Assembly: GCA_964448045.1 (NCBI GenBank)
Contig: CAYUVF010000010.1
Coordinates: forward strand, 24,025 to 88,024
Direction: 5' to 3'
DNA length: 64,000 nt
Source of the DNA: CAYUVF01 sp964448045
GTDB taxonomy: Bacteria > Bacteroidota > Rhodothermia > Rhodothermales > Salinibacteraceae
A program made the position numbers and the translations under genes. The notes under the pieces are model-generated. The model had not been told where the DNA came from. It saw only the letters and a program-made list of their open reading frames with translations, and did no database searches. Shown here one piece after another: positions 26,808-35,248 of this stretch (position 1 is the first letter of the stretch; every line of letters starts with the position of its first letter).

Positions 26808-28757
26808 ATGGCTGCATGGCTTCGCTACATTGGGATCATCGTCGCTCTCCTTCCGGGAGGGGTGCTCGCACAGACGTCGGACACGACGGCCGCGCGGCAG
26901 GCTACGCTGGATACCACTGTTACGCTTCCGAACGTCACCGTCGAGGCGCTGCGCGACCGGCTGCGGGCAGAGGCGGCCCCGCTTCGTATCACCACCCTTC
27001 GCACCTCGGATATCGCTGCCACGGGCGCGGCCACCGCAGCCGAGCTCCTGCAGGCGCGCACCGGCCTCTTCATCAAGCAGTACGGCGCGGGCGGGTTGGC
27101 CCTGCCGTCGCTGCGCGGCACCAGCGGATCGCAGACGCTCGTTCTCGTCGATGGCCAGCGCGTGGCTGATCCGCAGTCCGGGCAGGTGGATCTCTCGTTG
27201 CTACCCACGGTGCTGCTCGATCGCGTCGACGTCATGCACGGCGCCGCATCGGCGCGGTACGGATCGGGGAGCATGGGCGGGGTGGTGCGGCTGCACACGC
27301 TGGCGCCAACGCAGGCGCTTCGCGTCAAGACGTCTGGGGTGGCCGGGGCGTTCGGGCGGCGCACGGCCGGCGGTGTTGTCTCGGGGGGGACGCGCTCCAT
27401 CCGCGGGTTGGCCGCCGTCGAGGTCGGGCGTGCCGAGCGCGACTTCCCGTACGTTAACGAAACGCTGCGCCCGCCTCGCACCGTCCGTCGTGATGACGCC
27501 GATCGGACGTTGACGACGCTCTTCGGCAAGCTCAACGTGGATCCGCCGGGACATCAGCTCAGCGTGACGGCGTGGTACAACGATGTGGAGCGCGGGCTGC
27601 CGGGCGCGAGCAACGCGCCCTCGTCCGGCGCGCGCCAGTGGGACACGCACGGGCGGCTGCTCACGCAGTACCGGACGCAGACCCCCCTCGGCGCGCTCGA
27701 TGTGCGCGGGCGGGCCCAGCACACGCATCTGCGCTATGTCAACCCGGCCACCGCTACGCAGCGGGATACCCGCACGCAGGCGTACGACCTGACGGCCGCG
27801 TTGCGGCAGCCGATCAGCACCCGCGGGATGCTCGGTGGCGGCGTCACGACCGGCCTTGACCACGCCGATGCGCGCGGCGGCGTCCGGCGCATCCGGTGGA
27901 GCGCCTTCGCGCATGCTGCGGGCACGCTCGGTTCTGTCACCCTCTATCCTGCGCTGCGGCTGGATTACTACCTGCCGCAGCAAGCGCCCAACGTCGTCGC
28001 GCTGAGTCCACAGCTGGGCCTGAACTGGGCGGTGGCATCGGCCCCTGGCGTTCACCTGAAGGCCAGCGTAGGCCGGGCCTTTCGGGCGCCGACGTTCGGC
28101 GAGCGGTTCTTCGATCCGGGCGGCACCCCGTCGTTGCGGGCCGAGCACGGGTGGAGCACCGACGCCGGCGTGGTCGTCCGGCACCGCGGCGCGCGAACCG
28201 CATGGCAGGTTGAGGCGACGGCGTTTGCGACGCGCATCCGGGATCAGATCGTCTGGTTTCCCAGCGTCGTGGGGCCCGGCGTGCGCGTCTGGCGCCCATC
28301 CAACGTGGCGCAGGTACTTTCGCGCGGCGTCGAGGCGTCGGTGCACGCGGCGTTTCGCCCGCCGAACGATTGGCAGCTCCGGGGCGGGCTTTCGTTCACG
28401 CACACGGCGGCCGAGAACCGCGCCAATCCGGCTCTCCGCGCCTACGGCCATCAGCTGCGCTACATCCCGCGCGAGCAGCTCAAATGGCATGCGGGCGTGA
28501 CGTGGCAGAACCTGGGTGTGGACCTCTCGGGCCGCCTCGTCAGCCGCCGCTTCATCACGGCCGATGAAACGCAGGCGCTGCCGCCCTATCAGGTGATAGA
28601 TGCGCGCCTGCACTACGAACGCGCGCTCGGGCCGGTGCGCCTCGGGCTTGGCCTTACCATCGACAACGTGTTCAATCACCGGTACAGCATCATCCGATTC
28701 TATCCTATGCCGCCGCGGCACGCGCGGCTGCGCCTTACCCTCGAAACCATCCCGTAG
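26808..28757 (+). CDS. btuB: TonB-dependent vitamin B12 receptor, BtuB-like
   Basis: About 650 residues. Outer-membrane, TonB-powered transporter. A signal peptide ends GGVLAQ; the plug domain follows with TAAELLQARTGLFIKQYGAG, SLRGTSGSQTLVLVDGQRV, DRVDVMHGAASARYGSGSMG, and a 22-strand barrel that ends NVFNHRYSIIRFYPMPPRHA. The B12 riboswitch directly upstream identifies the cargo. The frame could begin at a TTG at 26787 within the terminator stem, but ATG 26808 gives the normal signal peptide. BtuB, the BtuG-like lipoprotein (3 bp gap) and the BFD-like protein are in one transcription unit. Confidence 0.9.
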   Translation: MAAWLRYIGIIVALLPGGVLAQTSDTTAARQATLDTTVTLPNVTVEALRDRLRAEAAPLRITTLRTSDIAATGAATAAELLQARTGLFIKQYGAGGLALPSLRGTSGSQTLVLVDGQRVADPQSGQVDLSLLPTVLLDRVDVMHGAASARYGSGSMGGVVRLHTLAPTQALRVKTSGVAGAFGRRTAGGVVSGGTRSIRGLAAVEVGRAERDFPYVNETLRPPRTVRRDDADRTLTTLFGKLNVDPPGHQLSVTAWYNDVERGLPGASNAPSSGARQWDTHGRLLTQYRTQTPLGALDVRGRAQHTHLRYVNPATATQRDTRTQAYDLTAALRQPISTRGMLGGGVTTGLDHADARGGVRRIRWSAFAHAAGTLGSVTLYPALRLDYYLPQQAPNVVALSPQLGLNWAVASAPGVHLKASVGRAFRAPTFGERFFDPGGTPSLRAEHGWSTDAGVVVRHRGARTAWQVEATAFATRIRDQIVWFPSVVGPGVRVWRPSNVAQVLSRGVEASVHAAFRPPNDWQLRGGLSFTHTAAENRANPALRAYGHQLRYIPREQLKWHAGVTWQNLGVDLSGRLVSRRFITADETQALPPYQVIDARLHYERALGPVRLGLGLTIDNVFNHRYSIIRFYPMPPRHARLRLTLETIP

Positions 28758-28760
28758 TTC

Positions 28761-29894
28761 ATGCTCCGCTTCTCTACTTCCATTCCCGTTTTTCTGCTGA
28801 TCGGTGCGCTGGCCCTGTCCGGGTGCGACCTCTTCGAAAGTGAAGGCACTGCCGACGATCCGCCCGTGACCACCGGCGTCATCGTGGCGAACAGTGGCAA
28901 TTTTAGCGACCAGAATGGCTTCCTGACGGTCTACGACCCGGCCACGCAGCAGACACGCGATCTGCCGAACCTCGGCGCCTTCGCGCATCACCTGACGCTC
29001 GCTGACGACAGCCTCTACGCCATCACCAATACGTTTTCGGGGGGGCGCATCGAGGTGCACACGGCCGATTCGGTGCGGGCCGTCGATCAGATTGCGAGCA
29101 GGGCCACGCCGCGGACGCTCGCCATCGTCGATGCGCAGACCGCGTACGTCACGAGCGCCGATTTCACCGGCAACCCCGGCACGGTGTCGATCTACGACCG
29201 GACGACGGGCACGCTCGATGAGGCGGCGATGGAAGTGGGCTTCATTCCCGAAGATGTGGCGGTTGCGAACGGGAAAGCCTTCGTCGCGAACTACGGATCG
29301 GGTGGGGCGGGCACGACGCTCTCAGTGATTGACACCGCGACCAATCAGGTGCAGCGGACGATCGACCTCGGATGCGACGGGCCGAATGAGCTGGCCGTCG
29401 ACGGCGAGGGCGAACTCGTGGTCGTCTGCCAGGGCAAGACGGTCTACAACGACGACTTCACCGAGATCATCGAGCAGACGAACGGGCAAATCCTATTCGT
29501 CCACCCCGATACCGAAACGGTCGTCGATCGGATCGAGCTGGATCAGCAGGTGGGCTCAGCCAACGGGACGCAGGGGGCGGCGTACGCGCCGGTCGTCGAG
29601 GAGCTGCACGTCATCGACGGCACCGATACCGTCCTGCGCGTCGACACCGATCAGAATGCGCTGGGCAGCACGCTCACGGTACCCGGTGATGCCGCCCTCA
29701 CGGGCCTCACCGCCGTCGCGTACGACGGCACCACGCAACGGCTGTATCTGGGCCGATACGCGGCGGGACCCGGCGGGGCGCCCGATGTGACCTCGGCGGG
29801 TAGCGTCGTCGTGCTGGATCGCAGCGGGGCGCTCCTCACCTCGTTCGTCGCGGGACCGGCGCCCGGCCACATCGTTCTTCGCCGCGCGCAGTAA
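28761..29894 (+). CDS. YncE/BtuG-like beta-propeller surface lipoprotein
   Basis: About 377 residues. Lipobox LALSGC (Cys 22) followed by acidic residues, as in surface-exposed Bacteroidota lipoproteins. The body is a seven-bladed propeller of the YncE/DUF5074 type: repeated FLTVYDPATQQTRDLPNL, TVSIYDRTTGTLDEAAM, TLSVIDTATNQVQRTIDL, DGPNELAVDGEGELVVVC. In Bacteroides, a propeller lipoprotein of this kind next to BtuB (BtuG) captures cobalamin at the cell surface with very high affinity. Position under the riboswitch and 3 bp behind BtuB supports that role here. Binding itself is inferred. Confidence 0.75.
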   Translation: MLRFSTSIPVFLLIGALALSGCDLFESEGTADDPPVTTGVIVANSGNFSDQNGFLTVYDPATQQTRDLPNLGAFAHHLTLADDSLYAITNTFSGGRIEVHTADSVRAVDQIASRATPRTLAIVDAQTAYVTSADFTGNPGTVSIYDRTTGTLDEAAMEVGFIPEDVAVANGKAFVANYGSGGAGTTLSVIDTATNQVQRTIDLGCDGPNELAVDGEGELVVVCQGKTVYNDDFTEIIEQTNGQILFVHPDTETVVDRIELDQQVGSANGTQGAAYAPVVEELHVIDGTDTVLRVDTDQNALGSTLTVPGDAALTGLTAVAYDGTTQRLYLGRYAAGPGGAPDVTSAGSVVVLDRSGALLTSFVAGPAPGHIVLRRAQ

Positions 29895-29919
29895 CGGCTC
29901 ATCCGATTTCCCATCTGCC

Positions 29920-30135
29920 ATGAATATCGATCGCTGCTATTGCTTCCAGCAGACGTTCGCGCACCTGAAAACGGTGGCGGATGAAACCGGCGCCTCGACG
30001 GTTGCCGAGTTGCAGGAGCATGAGGTCTTCGGCCAGAAGTGCCAACTGTGCCATCCGTACGTCCGCCGCATGTTGCGCACGGGCGCGGTTGCGTTCGACC
30101 ACGTGATCCGCGAGGAGAGCGAACCGGTCGGGTAG
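29920..30135 (+). CDS. BFD-like [2Fe-2S]-binding protein
   Basis: About 71 residues. Four cysteines in the pattern C-x-C (6, 8) and C-x2-C (41, 44), with CQLCHPYVRRMLRTG at the end, match bacterioferritin-associated ferredoxin (BFD)-like [2Fe-2S] domains. It starts 25 bp after the BtuG-like gene. BFD normally releases iron from bacterioferritin; in a B12 operon a reductive step on the cobalt or on a partner is possible, but this is a guess. Leader sequence has a loose heptad look (CTCATCC, GATTTCC). Confidence 0.7.
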   Translation: MNIDRCYCFQQTFAHLKTVADETGASTVAELQEHEVFGQKCQLCHPYVRRMLRTGAVAFDHVIREESEPVG

Positions 30136-30140
30136 TTTTC

Positions 30141-30220
30141 GGTTCAGGGTTCTGGGGTCGGCATTCCGGGTTTCCTTCGTCCAACCCTGAACCGGAACTC
30201 AGAATCCAGAACTCTGAACT
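30141..30220 (+). repeat. Inverted repeats and heptads directly before the PIG-L gene
   Basis: GGTTCAGGGTT (30141-30151) pairs with AACCCTGAACC (30183-30193), and alternatively GTTCAGGGTTCTGG with CCAGAACTCTGAAC (30206-30219). The last part reads as 7-bp units GGAACTC, AGAATCC, AGAACTC, TGAACTA (30194 on), running into the ATG at 30221. Confidence 0.6.
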
Positions 30221-30934
30221 ATGACTATCCTCTACGTTTTTCCGCATCCCGACGACGAGTCGTTCGGCCCGGCCCCGATGCTGGTTCGCCAGCGTCGCGA
30301 GGGGCACGCCGTCCATCTCTTGACGCTGACGCGCGGCGAGGCGACGTCCCAGCGCCACAAGTACGGTTACTCGAAGGCGGAAATGGGCGCGGTCCGTTCC
30401 GACGAGATGCAGCACGTGGCCGAAGCGCTGGACCTGTCGAGCCTCACCGTGCTCGACTTCCCAGACGGTGGCCTTGCCACACTCGATCCGCGGGCGCTGG
30501 AGGCTGCCATTACCGAGCACATCCGCGCCGTCCAGCCCGATGTCGTCGTGACGTACGCCGTGCACGGCATCAGCGGCCACCCCGACCACCTCGTGGCCCA
30601 TGCCGTCGTCAAACGAGTGTTCTGCGCGCTGCGCGACGAGCCGAATGCTGTACCGCAGCGCCTGGGGCTCTTCACGCTGCCCGATGTGGACGATCCCGAC
30701 CGGCCCGAGCATCTGAACACGTCGCCCGTCGATGCCATCGACGTGGTGGCGGCGTTCGATGCCGACGATCTCGCCCGGGCCGAAGAGGCGCTCGCGTGCT
30801 ACGAAACGTATCAGGACGTGGTGGAAGCGCACGAGCCGTTGCGCTCGGTTCGCGAGGGCATTTGCCTGGAGCTGTTTGAGGAGACATTCGATCCGCCGCT
30901 CGATGCGCTGACGGAGGCGCTGCCCGCCACCTGA
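30221..30934 (+). CDS. PIG-L family deacetylase (LmbE/BshB-like)
   Basis: About 237 residues. Zinc-dependent deacetylase acting on N-acetylglucosaminyl compounds. The zinc motif FPHPDDESFG is at residues 6-15 and the second site GISGHPDHLVAHAV at about 108-121. Bacteroidota commonly use such enzymes (BshB) in bacillithiol synthesis; members acting on sugars or antibiotics also exist, so the substrate is open. The chain is complete. The start codon is preceded by heptad-like repeats instead of a ribosome site. The gene is 85 bp after the B12 cluster and may be expressed separately. Confidence 0.85.
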   Translation: MTILYVFPHPDDESFGPAPMLVRQRREGHAVHLLTLTRGEATSQRHKYGYSKAEMGAVRSDEMQHVAEALDLSSLTVLDFPDGGLATLDPRALEAAITEHIRAVQPDVVVTYAVHGISGHPDHLVAHAVVKRVFCALRDEPNAVPQRLGLFTLPDVDDPDRPEHLNTSPVDAIDVVAAFDADDLARAEEALACYETYQDVVEAHEPLRSVREGICLELFEETFDPPLDALTEALPAT

Positions 30935-31019
30935 GGACAGATGCGCCGTGGAACGAACGGAAGCAGCCGCGCGTCGACCTAACGAGCGGTGCGTGCGGAT
31001 CGGCAGGTTTAATACTGGC

Positions 31020-31049
31020 GTAACAAGGGACTGGGTGGTTGCTTGTTAC
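31020..31049. promoter_or_regulatory. Inverted repeat GTAACAAG/CTTGTTAC upstream of the response regulator
   Basis: Perfect 8-bp arms (31020-31027, 31042-31049) with a 14-bp spacer, 45 bp before the regulator start. A GTTTAATACTG stretch just upstream may belong to the promoter. It could be a protein-binding site, perhaps for autoregulation, or a leader hairpin. It does not match the PhoB box. Confidence 0.4.
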
Positions 31050-31093
31050 CTTACAAGTCCACCCTCGCTGTATCCCCCTCGGATGATCTGCCC

Positions 31094-31843
31094 ATGACCG
31101 ACTCTCCGGCTGCACCCTCTGATTCGCCTCCGACCATGGACGAAACGCACGACGACGCGGCTACCATTCTGATCGTCGATGACGAAGACGATATTCTCGA
31201 TCTGCTCCAGTATAACCTCGGGCAGGAAGGCTTTGAGACGGAGGTGGCCCGCGACGGCGTCGAGGCGCTCGAAAAAGCGCGCCAGATGGATCCCGATCTC
31301 ATTATCCTCGATGTGATGATGCCTAAGATGGACGGCGTCGAAGTGTGCAAACGCATCCGGCAAGATGCCCACCTGCGGACGACGCCTATCCTGATGCTCA
31401 CGGCTCGCACCGAGGAGGAAGACCAGGTCGCCGGCCTCGACGTCGGCGCCGACATTTACATCGGCAAGCCGGTCTCTGTGCCGGTGCTCATCAGCCAGAC
31501 GAACGCGCTGCTGCGCACGGCCCGCCGCACCGAGACGCCGCCCGATATGCTGGCGGTGCACGACCTGAAAGTCGATCGCGACCGCTACCTCGTCTATCAG
31601 GAAACCGAGGAGGGCGAGGACAAGGAAATGCGCTTCCCGCGCAAGGAGTTTGAGCTGCTCTATTTCATGGCTTCGCATCCGGGCAAGGTGTTTTCCCGGC
31701 AGGAGTTGCTGGATGAAGTCTGGGGTCCCGATGTCTACGTGGTCGACCGGACGGTGGACGTGCACGTGCGCAAGATTCGCGAGAAGATTGGTAGCGACTA
31801 CATCGAGACAGTGAAGGGGGTGGGCTACAAGTTTCGCGAGTAA
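31094..31843 (+). CDS. OmpR/PhoB-family response regulator
   Basis: About 249 residues. Receiver domain with the acidic pair in ILIVDDEDDIL, the phospho-Asp in LIILDVMMPKMDG, Thr in MLTARTEE and Lys in ADIYIGKPVS; the usual DYxxKPF is YIGKPVS here. The C-terminal winged helix has FPRKEFELLYFMASHPGKVF, DEVWGPDVYVVDRTVDVHV and TVKGVGYKFRE. It is followed 91 bp later by a PhoR-like kinase, so this is a PhoB/PhoR-type pair, often phosphate-responsive, though no phosphate transport genes are in view. The start at MTDSPAAPSD is preferred to one 17 codons upstream. Confidence 0.88.
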   Translation: MTDSPAAPSDSPPTMDETHDDAATILIVDDEDDILDLLQYNLGQEGFETEVARDGVEALEKARQMDPDLIILDVMMPKMDGVEVCKRIRQDAHLRTTPILMLTARTEEEDQVAGLDVGADIYIGKPVSVPVLISQTNALLRTARRTETPPDMLAVHDLKVDRDRYLVYQETEEGEDKEMRFPRKEFELLYFMASHPGKVFSRQELLDEVWGPDVYVVDRTVDVHVRKIREKIGSDYIETVKGVGYKFRE

Positions 31844-31934
31844 GCGAGGGGCCGGATGGAACGCGGGGACCGCCCCGGCGGGTATCAATCCCGTAGCTCG
31901 CCCGCATCTGGCCCGATGAGCCCTTGTCCCACGT

Positions 31935-33035
31935 ATGAGTACGCTAACCCTGCAGGAGCGCTGGCGCCGATCGCGCCTCAACCGCATTTCGCTGAAAATC
32001 GCTGTCGCGGTCGGGGGCGGTGCGACGATGCTCGCGGCCCTGCTCCTCCAGCAGCCGTGGTGGGCCGATGGATTGGCCGGGGTGCTCATGGGCGTTGTCG
32101 CCTTCGCCGCCGCGTACGGATGGCTCGTCCATCGTCTCCAACTGGCCTACTCCACCCTCCGGCAGATCCGCCATCACCAGTTCGACAACCTGGAGGCGGC
32201 CTCGGTGCCGCGCGGGGACGAGCTCAACACGCTCATCTGGCAGGTTTACCGCACCGGGCAGAAGCTGGAGAACGAGATCCGCGAGCTGAAGCGCATCGAG
32301 AACTACCGGCGCGAGTTTATCGGCAACGTGTCGCACGAGCTCAAGACGCCCATCTTTTCCGTGCAGGGCTTCGCCGAGACGCTGCTCGACGGCGCGCTGG
32401 AGGACGAATCGGTCAACCGCTCGTTCGTCGAAAAAATCCTCCGCAACGTCAAGCGGCTCGACAATCTGGCGCGCGACCTCTCGGCCATCTCGCGCATCGA
32501 GACGGGGCAGCTGGAGATGAAGATGGCACCGTTCAACATGAGCGCGCTGATCGACGAGGTGGTCGAGTCGCTGGAGATGAAGGCCAAGGAGAAAGACATC
32601 CAGCTGAGCAAGCAGGTGGCCGGCGAGTTGCCGTGGGTGCGCGGCGATCGCGAGCGGATCCGGCAGGTGATCGTCAACCTCGCCGACAACGCCATCAAGT
32701 ACAATCATCTGGGGGGGCACGTCGAAATCGTCGCGCGCTATCGCCCTGATGGCGAAGTCAAAGTGTCGGTCGTGGACGACGGTATCGGGGTGCCGCAGGA
32801 GCACATTGAGCGGCTGACCGAGCGGTTCTACCGGGTCGACAAGAGCCGGTCGCGCAATCAGGGCGGTACGGGCCTGGGGCTTGCCATCGTGAAGCATATC
32901 CTGGGCGCGCACGACCGCAAACTGATGATCGAGAGCCAGGCGGGCAGCGGTTCGACCTTCGGATTTACGCTGCCGGCCGCCATGCGGGAGACCAACGGGG
33001 CCTCGGCGGTAGAGGCCGACGCGAACAAATCGTAG
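31935..33035 (+). CDS. Sensor histidine kinase, PhoR-like
   Basis: About 366 residues. Two membrane helices (about 22-40 and 46-66) with almost no periplasmic loop, a short HAMP-like linker (LRQIRHHQFDNLEAA), then the dimerisation domain with phospho-His in FIGNVSHELKTPIFSVQGFA and the ATPase domain with VNLADNAIKYN, DDGIGVPQEH, FYRVDKSRSRNQGGTGLGLA. This compact form senses signals inside the membrane or through partners, as in PhoR. It is the natural partner of the preceding regulator. Confidence 0.88.
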   Translation: MSTLTLQERWRRSRLNRISLKIAVAVGGGATMLAALLLQQPWWADGLAGVLMGVVAFAAAYGWLVHRLQLAYSTLRQIRHHQFDNLEAASVPRGDELNTLIWQVYRTGQKLENEIRELKRIENYRREFIGNVSHELKTPIFSVQGFAETLLDGALEDESVNRSFVEKILRNVKRLDNLARDLSAISRIETGQLEMKMAPFNMSALIDEVVESLEMKAKEKDIQLSKQVAGELPWVRGDRERIRQVIVNLADNAIKYNHLGGHVEIVARYRPDGEVKVSVVDDGIGVPQEHIERLTERFYRVDKSRSRNQGGTGLGLAIVKHILGAHDRKLMIESQAGSGSTFGFTLPAAMRETNGASAVEADANKS

Positions 33036-33090
33036 GGGTTCTGTTACAGGTGATCCGTTGATGGTTTCGCCTGCGCCCCACACCTTATTT

Positions 33091-33104
33091 ACGCATCGAT
33101 GCGT
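33091..33104. promoter_or_regulatory. 14-bp perfect palindrome before yhhQ
   Basis: ACGCATCGATGCGT is self-complementary and lies 20 bp before the ATG of the queuosine-precursor transporter gene. It could be an operator or a short leader hairpin; no preQ1 riboswitch core is visible. Confidence 0.35.
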
Positions 33105-33124
33105 CGCACCCTGCCCCCTGCCCG

Positions 33125-33880
33125 ATGATCCGTAAGGCATACGTTCTCGACCGCCCGCAGCGGCTGTTTGTCATCTGCGCGGCCGTCTTTCTGACGGCGC
33201 TCGTCGTCGCCGAGGCCACGGCCAGCAAGTTCTTCACGGCGTTCGAGCTGCCGTTTGCCCTCTCCATCTTCGGGATGGAGTTCACGCGCGTGACGATGAC
33301 GGCGGGTGTGATCGCCTTCCCCATCACGTTCATCATCACGGACGTGCTCAACGAGTACTACGGCAAGCGCGGCATCCGCTTTGTGACGTTCGTGGGGATG
33401 GCGATGATCTGCTTCGAGTTCCTGCTGCTGTACGTGGCGCTCGAAGTGCCGGTCGACCCCAGCTCGCCGGTGCCGCAGGAGGCGTTCGACCAGGTCTTTG
33501 GCAACTCGCTGCGCGTCATCGTGGGGAGCCTGACGGCGTATCTCATCGGGCAGCTCGTGGACATCACGCTGTTCCACTGGCTGCGGCAGCTCACCAACGG
33601 CAAAGCGCTGTGGCTGCGCGCGACGGGGTCGACCTTCGGCTCGCAGTTCATCGACACGTTTATTGTTCTCACGGTGGCCTTCGCCGGCCAGCTGGCGTTT
33701 CAGGAGATCATCGCGATCACGCTGTTCAACTACGCCTACAAGTTCATCATCGCCGTCGTCATCACGCCCATCATCTACATGGTCCACTGGGCGATGGACG
33801 CCTACCTTGGCCACGAGATGGCCGAGGAGCTCATCGAGCGCGCCGAGCGGGGTGAGCAGCCCGCGGTGGCCGAGGGATGA
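33125..33880 (+). CDS. yhhQ: Queuosine precursor transporter, YhhQ family
   Basis: About 251 residues. Inner-membrane ECF-like S-component family (DUF165) that imports preQ0/preQ1 for tRNA queuosine. Six membrane helices are visible. Family motifs are TASKFF, FPITFIITDVLNEYYGKRG, AYLIGQLVDITLFHWLRQLT, LRATGSTFGSQFIDTFIVL and YKFIIAVVITPIIYMVHW. The chain is complete. Adjacent to the histidine kinase with an 89-bp gap, but functionally unrelated to it. Confidence 0.92.
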   Translation: MIRKAYVLDRPQRLFVICAAVFLTALVVAEATASKFFTAFELPFALSIFGMEFTRVTMTAGVIAFPITFIITDVLNEYYGKRGIRFVTFVGMAMICFEFLLLYVALEVPVDPSSPVPQEAFDQVFGNSLRVIVGSLTAYLIGQLVDITLFHWLRQLTNGKALWLRATGSTFGSQFIDTFIVLTVAFAGQLAFQEIIAITLFNYAYKFIIAVVITPIIYMVHWAMDAYLGHEMAEELIERAERGEQPAVAEG

Positions 33881-33885
33881 AGGGA

Positions 33886-34125
33886 TCAGCGGAAGAGGCG
33901 CAGGATCAGGTTGATGAGCAGGGTCAGCACGAGGCTGAGGAGGAGCATCGTCGTGAGCGGGACGTAGATGCGCGTGCTGCCGCTCGTCCACGACAGATCG
34001 CCCGGCAGCTGCCCGAGGTGGATGAACCGCCCGAGCAGCCAGAGCAGCCCGCCGAGCGCGACCAGGCCAAGCCCGCCCCCGATGAGCAGCCGCGCAACCG
34101 CCGTCACGGATCCGTCATCGGGCAT
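33886..34125 (-). CDS. DUF2905 small membrane protein
   Basis: About 79 residues. Two membrane helices separated by a short loop with LGQLPGDLSWTSGSTRIYVPL, which is the conserved core of DUF2905 proteins (LGrLPGDi...g.f.fyfPl). Function unknown. The open frame extends 38 codons upstream, but MPDDGSVTAV fits the family length. It follows the aminotransferase on the same strand, separated by the duplicated 18-mer and a hairpin. Five base pairs separate its end from the converging yhhQ stop. Confidence 0.8.
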   Translation of the reverse strand: MPDDGSVTAVARLLIGGGLGLVALGGLLWLLGRFIHLGQLPGDLSWTSGSTRIYVPLTTMLLLSLVLTLLINLILRLFR

Positions 34126-34131
34126 GGTGCA

Positions 34132-34167
34132 GGGGAGTAAACGACGTGAGGGGAGTAAACGACGTGA
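34132..34167. repeat. Perfect tandem duplication of an 18-mer
   Basis: GGGGAGTAAACGACGTGA occurs twice head to tail (34132-34149, 34150-34167), 7 bp upstream of the DUF2905 start codon on the minus strand. Confidence 0.9.
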
Positions 34168-34200
34168 AGCGCAGCACGCCGGGGCGCACCACGCTTCACG
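34163..34200 (-). terminator. Hairpin between ilvE and the DUF2905 gene
   Basis: CGTGAAGCG and CGCTTCACG form a 9-bp perfect stem with a 20-nt GC-rich loop, 36 bp after the ilvE stop. On the minus strand it is followed by TCGTTTACT. It may be a weak terminator or mRNA-end stabiliser; the left arm overlaps the second 18-mer. Confidence 0.4.
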
Positions 34201-34235
34201 GGGACAGCGATTCGGATGGAGTGCAGCCGTCGCGG

Positions 34236-35168
34236 TCATGCGGTGGCCGCAGGTTCGGGCACGTCGACGAACGTGAGCCAGTCGTGCGGATCCTTTCCTT
34301 CGTGCACGATCTCGAAGAAGGCCTCTTGCAGTTCTCTGGTGATCGGGCCGCGCGTGCCGTCGCCGATCGTGTAGTTATCGACTGAGCGGATTGGAGTAAC
34401 CTCGGCGGCGGTGCCAGTAAAGAAGAGTTCGTCGGCGATGTAGAGCACTTCGCGGGGCAGGCGCTTCTCGATGATTTCGTAGCCCCGCTCACGCGCCAGC
34501 GTCATGATGGCGTCGCGGGTGATGCCCGGCAGAATGGAGAGGCCCGTTGGCGCCGTGTACAGCTTGCCGTCGTGCACCACGAAGAGGTTCTCGCCGCTGC
34601 CCTCGGCCAGGTAGCCGCCCGTGCTCAGCATGATGCCTTCCACCTTGCCGTTCTTGACGGCGTTCATCTTCACGAGCGAGGCGTTGAGATAGTTGCCGCC
34701 GGCCTTCGCCATCGCCGGGTGCGTGTTCGGAGCCATCCGGTTCCAGTTGGCCACTTCCACGTCCACGCCTTTCTGCAGCGCTTCATCGCCGAGGTAAGTG
34801 CCCCACTCCCAGACGATGATGACGGTCTCGACCTTGTTCTGCAGCGGGTTCACGCCCATCGGGCCCATGCCGCGGAAGACGAGCGGACGGATGTAGCACT
34901 CGGCCAGTCCACTATTTTCGATCGTATCGATGGCCGCCGCCTCCAGTTCGTCCTGCGAGTACGGGATGTCCATCCGGTAGATCTTGGCCGAGTCGACGAG
35001 CCGGCGCATGTGCTGGTCCAGCCGGAAGATCGCCGAGCCACGATCCGTCTCGTAACAGCGAATGCCTTCGAAGACGGACGAGCCGTAGTGGAGGACGTGC
35101 GAGAGGACATGGATGTTGGCGTCCTCGTGCGGAACGAGTTCGCCGTTGAACCAGATGTCGGGCTTCAT
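34236..35168 (-). CDS. ilvE: Branched-chain amino acid aminotransferase
   Basis: About 310 residues, fold-type IV pyridoxal enzyme that interconverts leucine, isoleucine and valine with their keto acids. Motifs: MKPDIWFNGELVPHEDANIH at the start, HYGSSVFEGIRCYET, the pyridoxal lysine in AMAKAGGNYLNASLV, STGGYLAEGSGENLF and the C-terminal LFFTGTAAEVTPIRSVD. Length and order match the standard bacterial IlvE. Together with the HMG-CoA lyase it supports branched-chain amino acid turnover, though the genes are far apart. Confidence 0.95.
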   Translation of the reverse strand: MKPDIWFNGELVPHEDANIHVLSHVLHYGSSVFEGIRCYETDRGSAIFRLDQHMRRLVDSAKIYRMDIPYSQDELEAAAIDTIENSGLAECYIRPLVFRGMGPMGVNPLQNKVETVIIVWEWGTYLGDEALQKGVDVEVANWNRMAPNTHPAMAKAGGNYLNASLVKMNAVKNGKVEGIMLSTGGYLAEGSGENLFVVHDGKLYTAPTGLSILPGITRDAIMTLARERGYEIIEKRLPREVLYIADELFFTGTAAEVTPIRSVDNYTIGDGTRGPITRELQEAFFEIVHEGKDPHDWLTFVDVPEPAATA

Positions 35169-35248
35169 AACGCGAGAAAAATGTTAGGCGATGGAAGAAA
35201 CGGCGGCCAAAATGACAACGGGACCCGCCTAAAAAGGTTCAGGCTCCA

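Noticed and set aside
31020..31093. PhoB box upstream of the response regulator
   Set aside because: No TGTCATA direct repeats with 11-bp phase; the feature is an inverted repeat.
33036..33124. preQ1 riboswitch before yhhQ
   Set aside because: No preQ1-I or preQ1-II core; only a 14-bp palindrome is seen.
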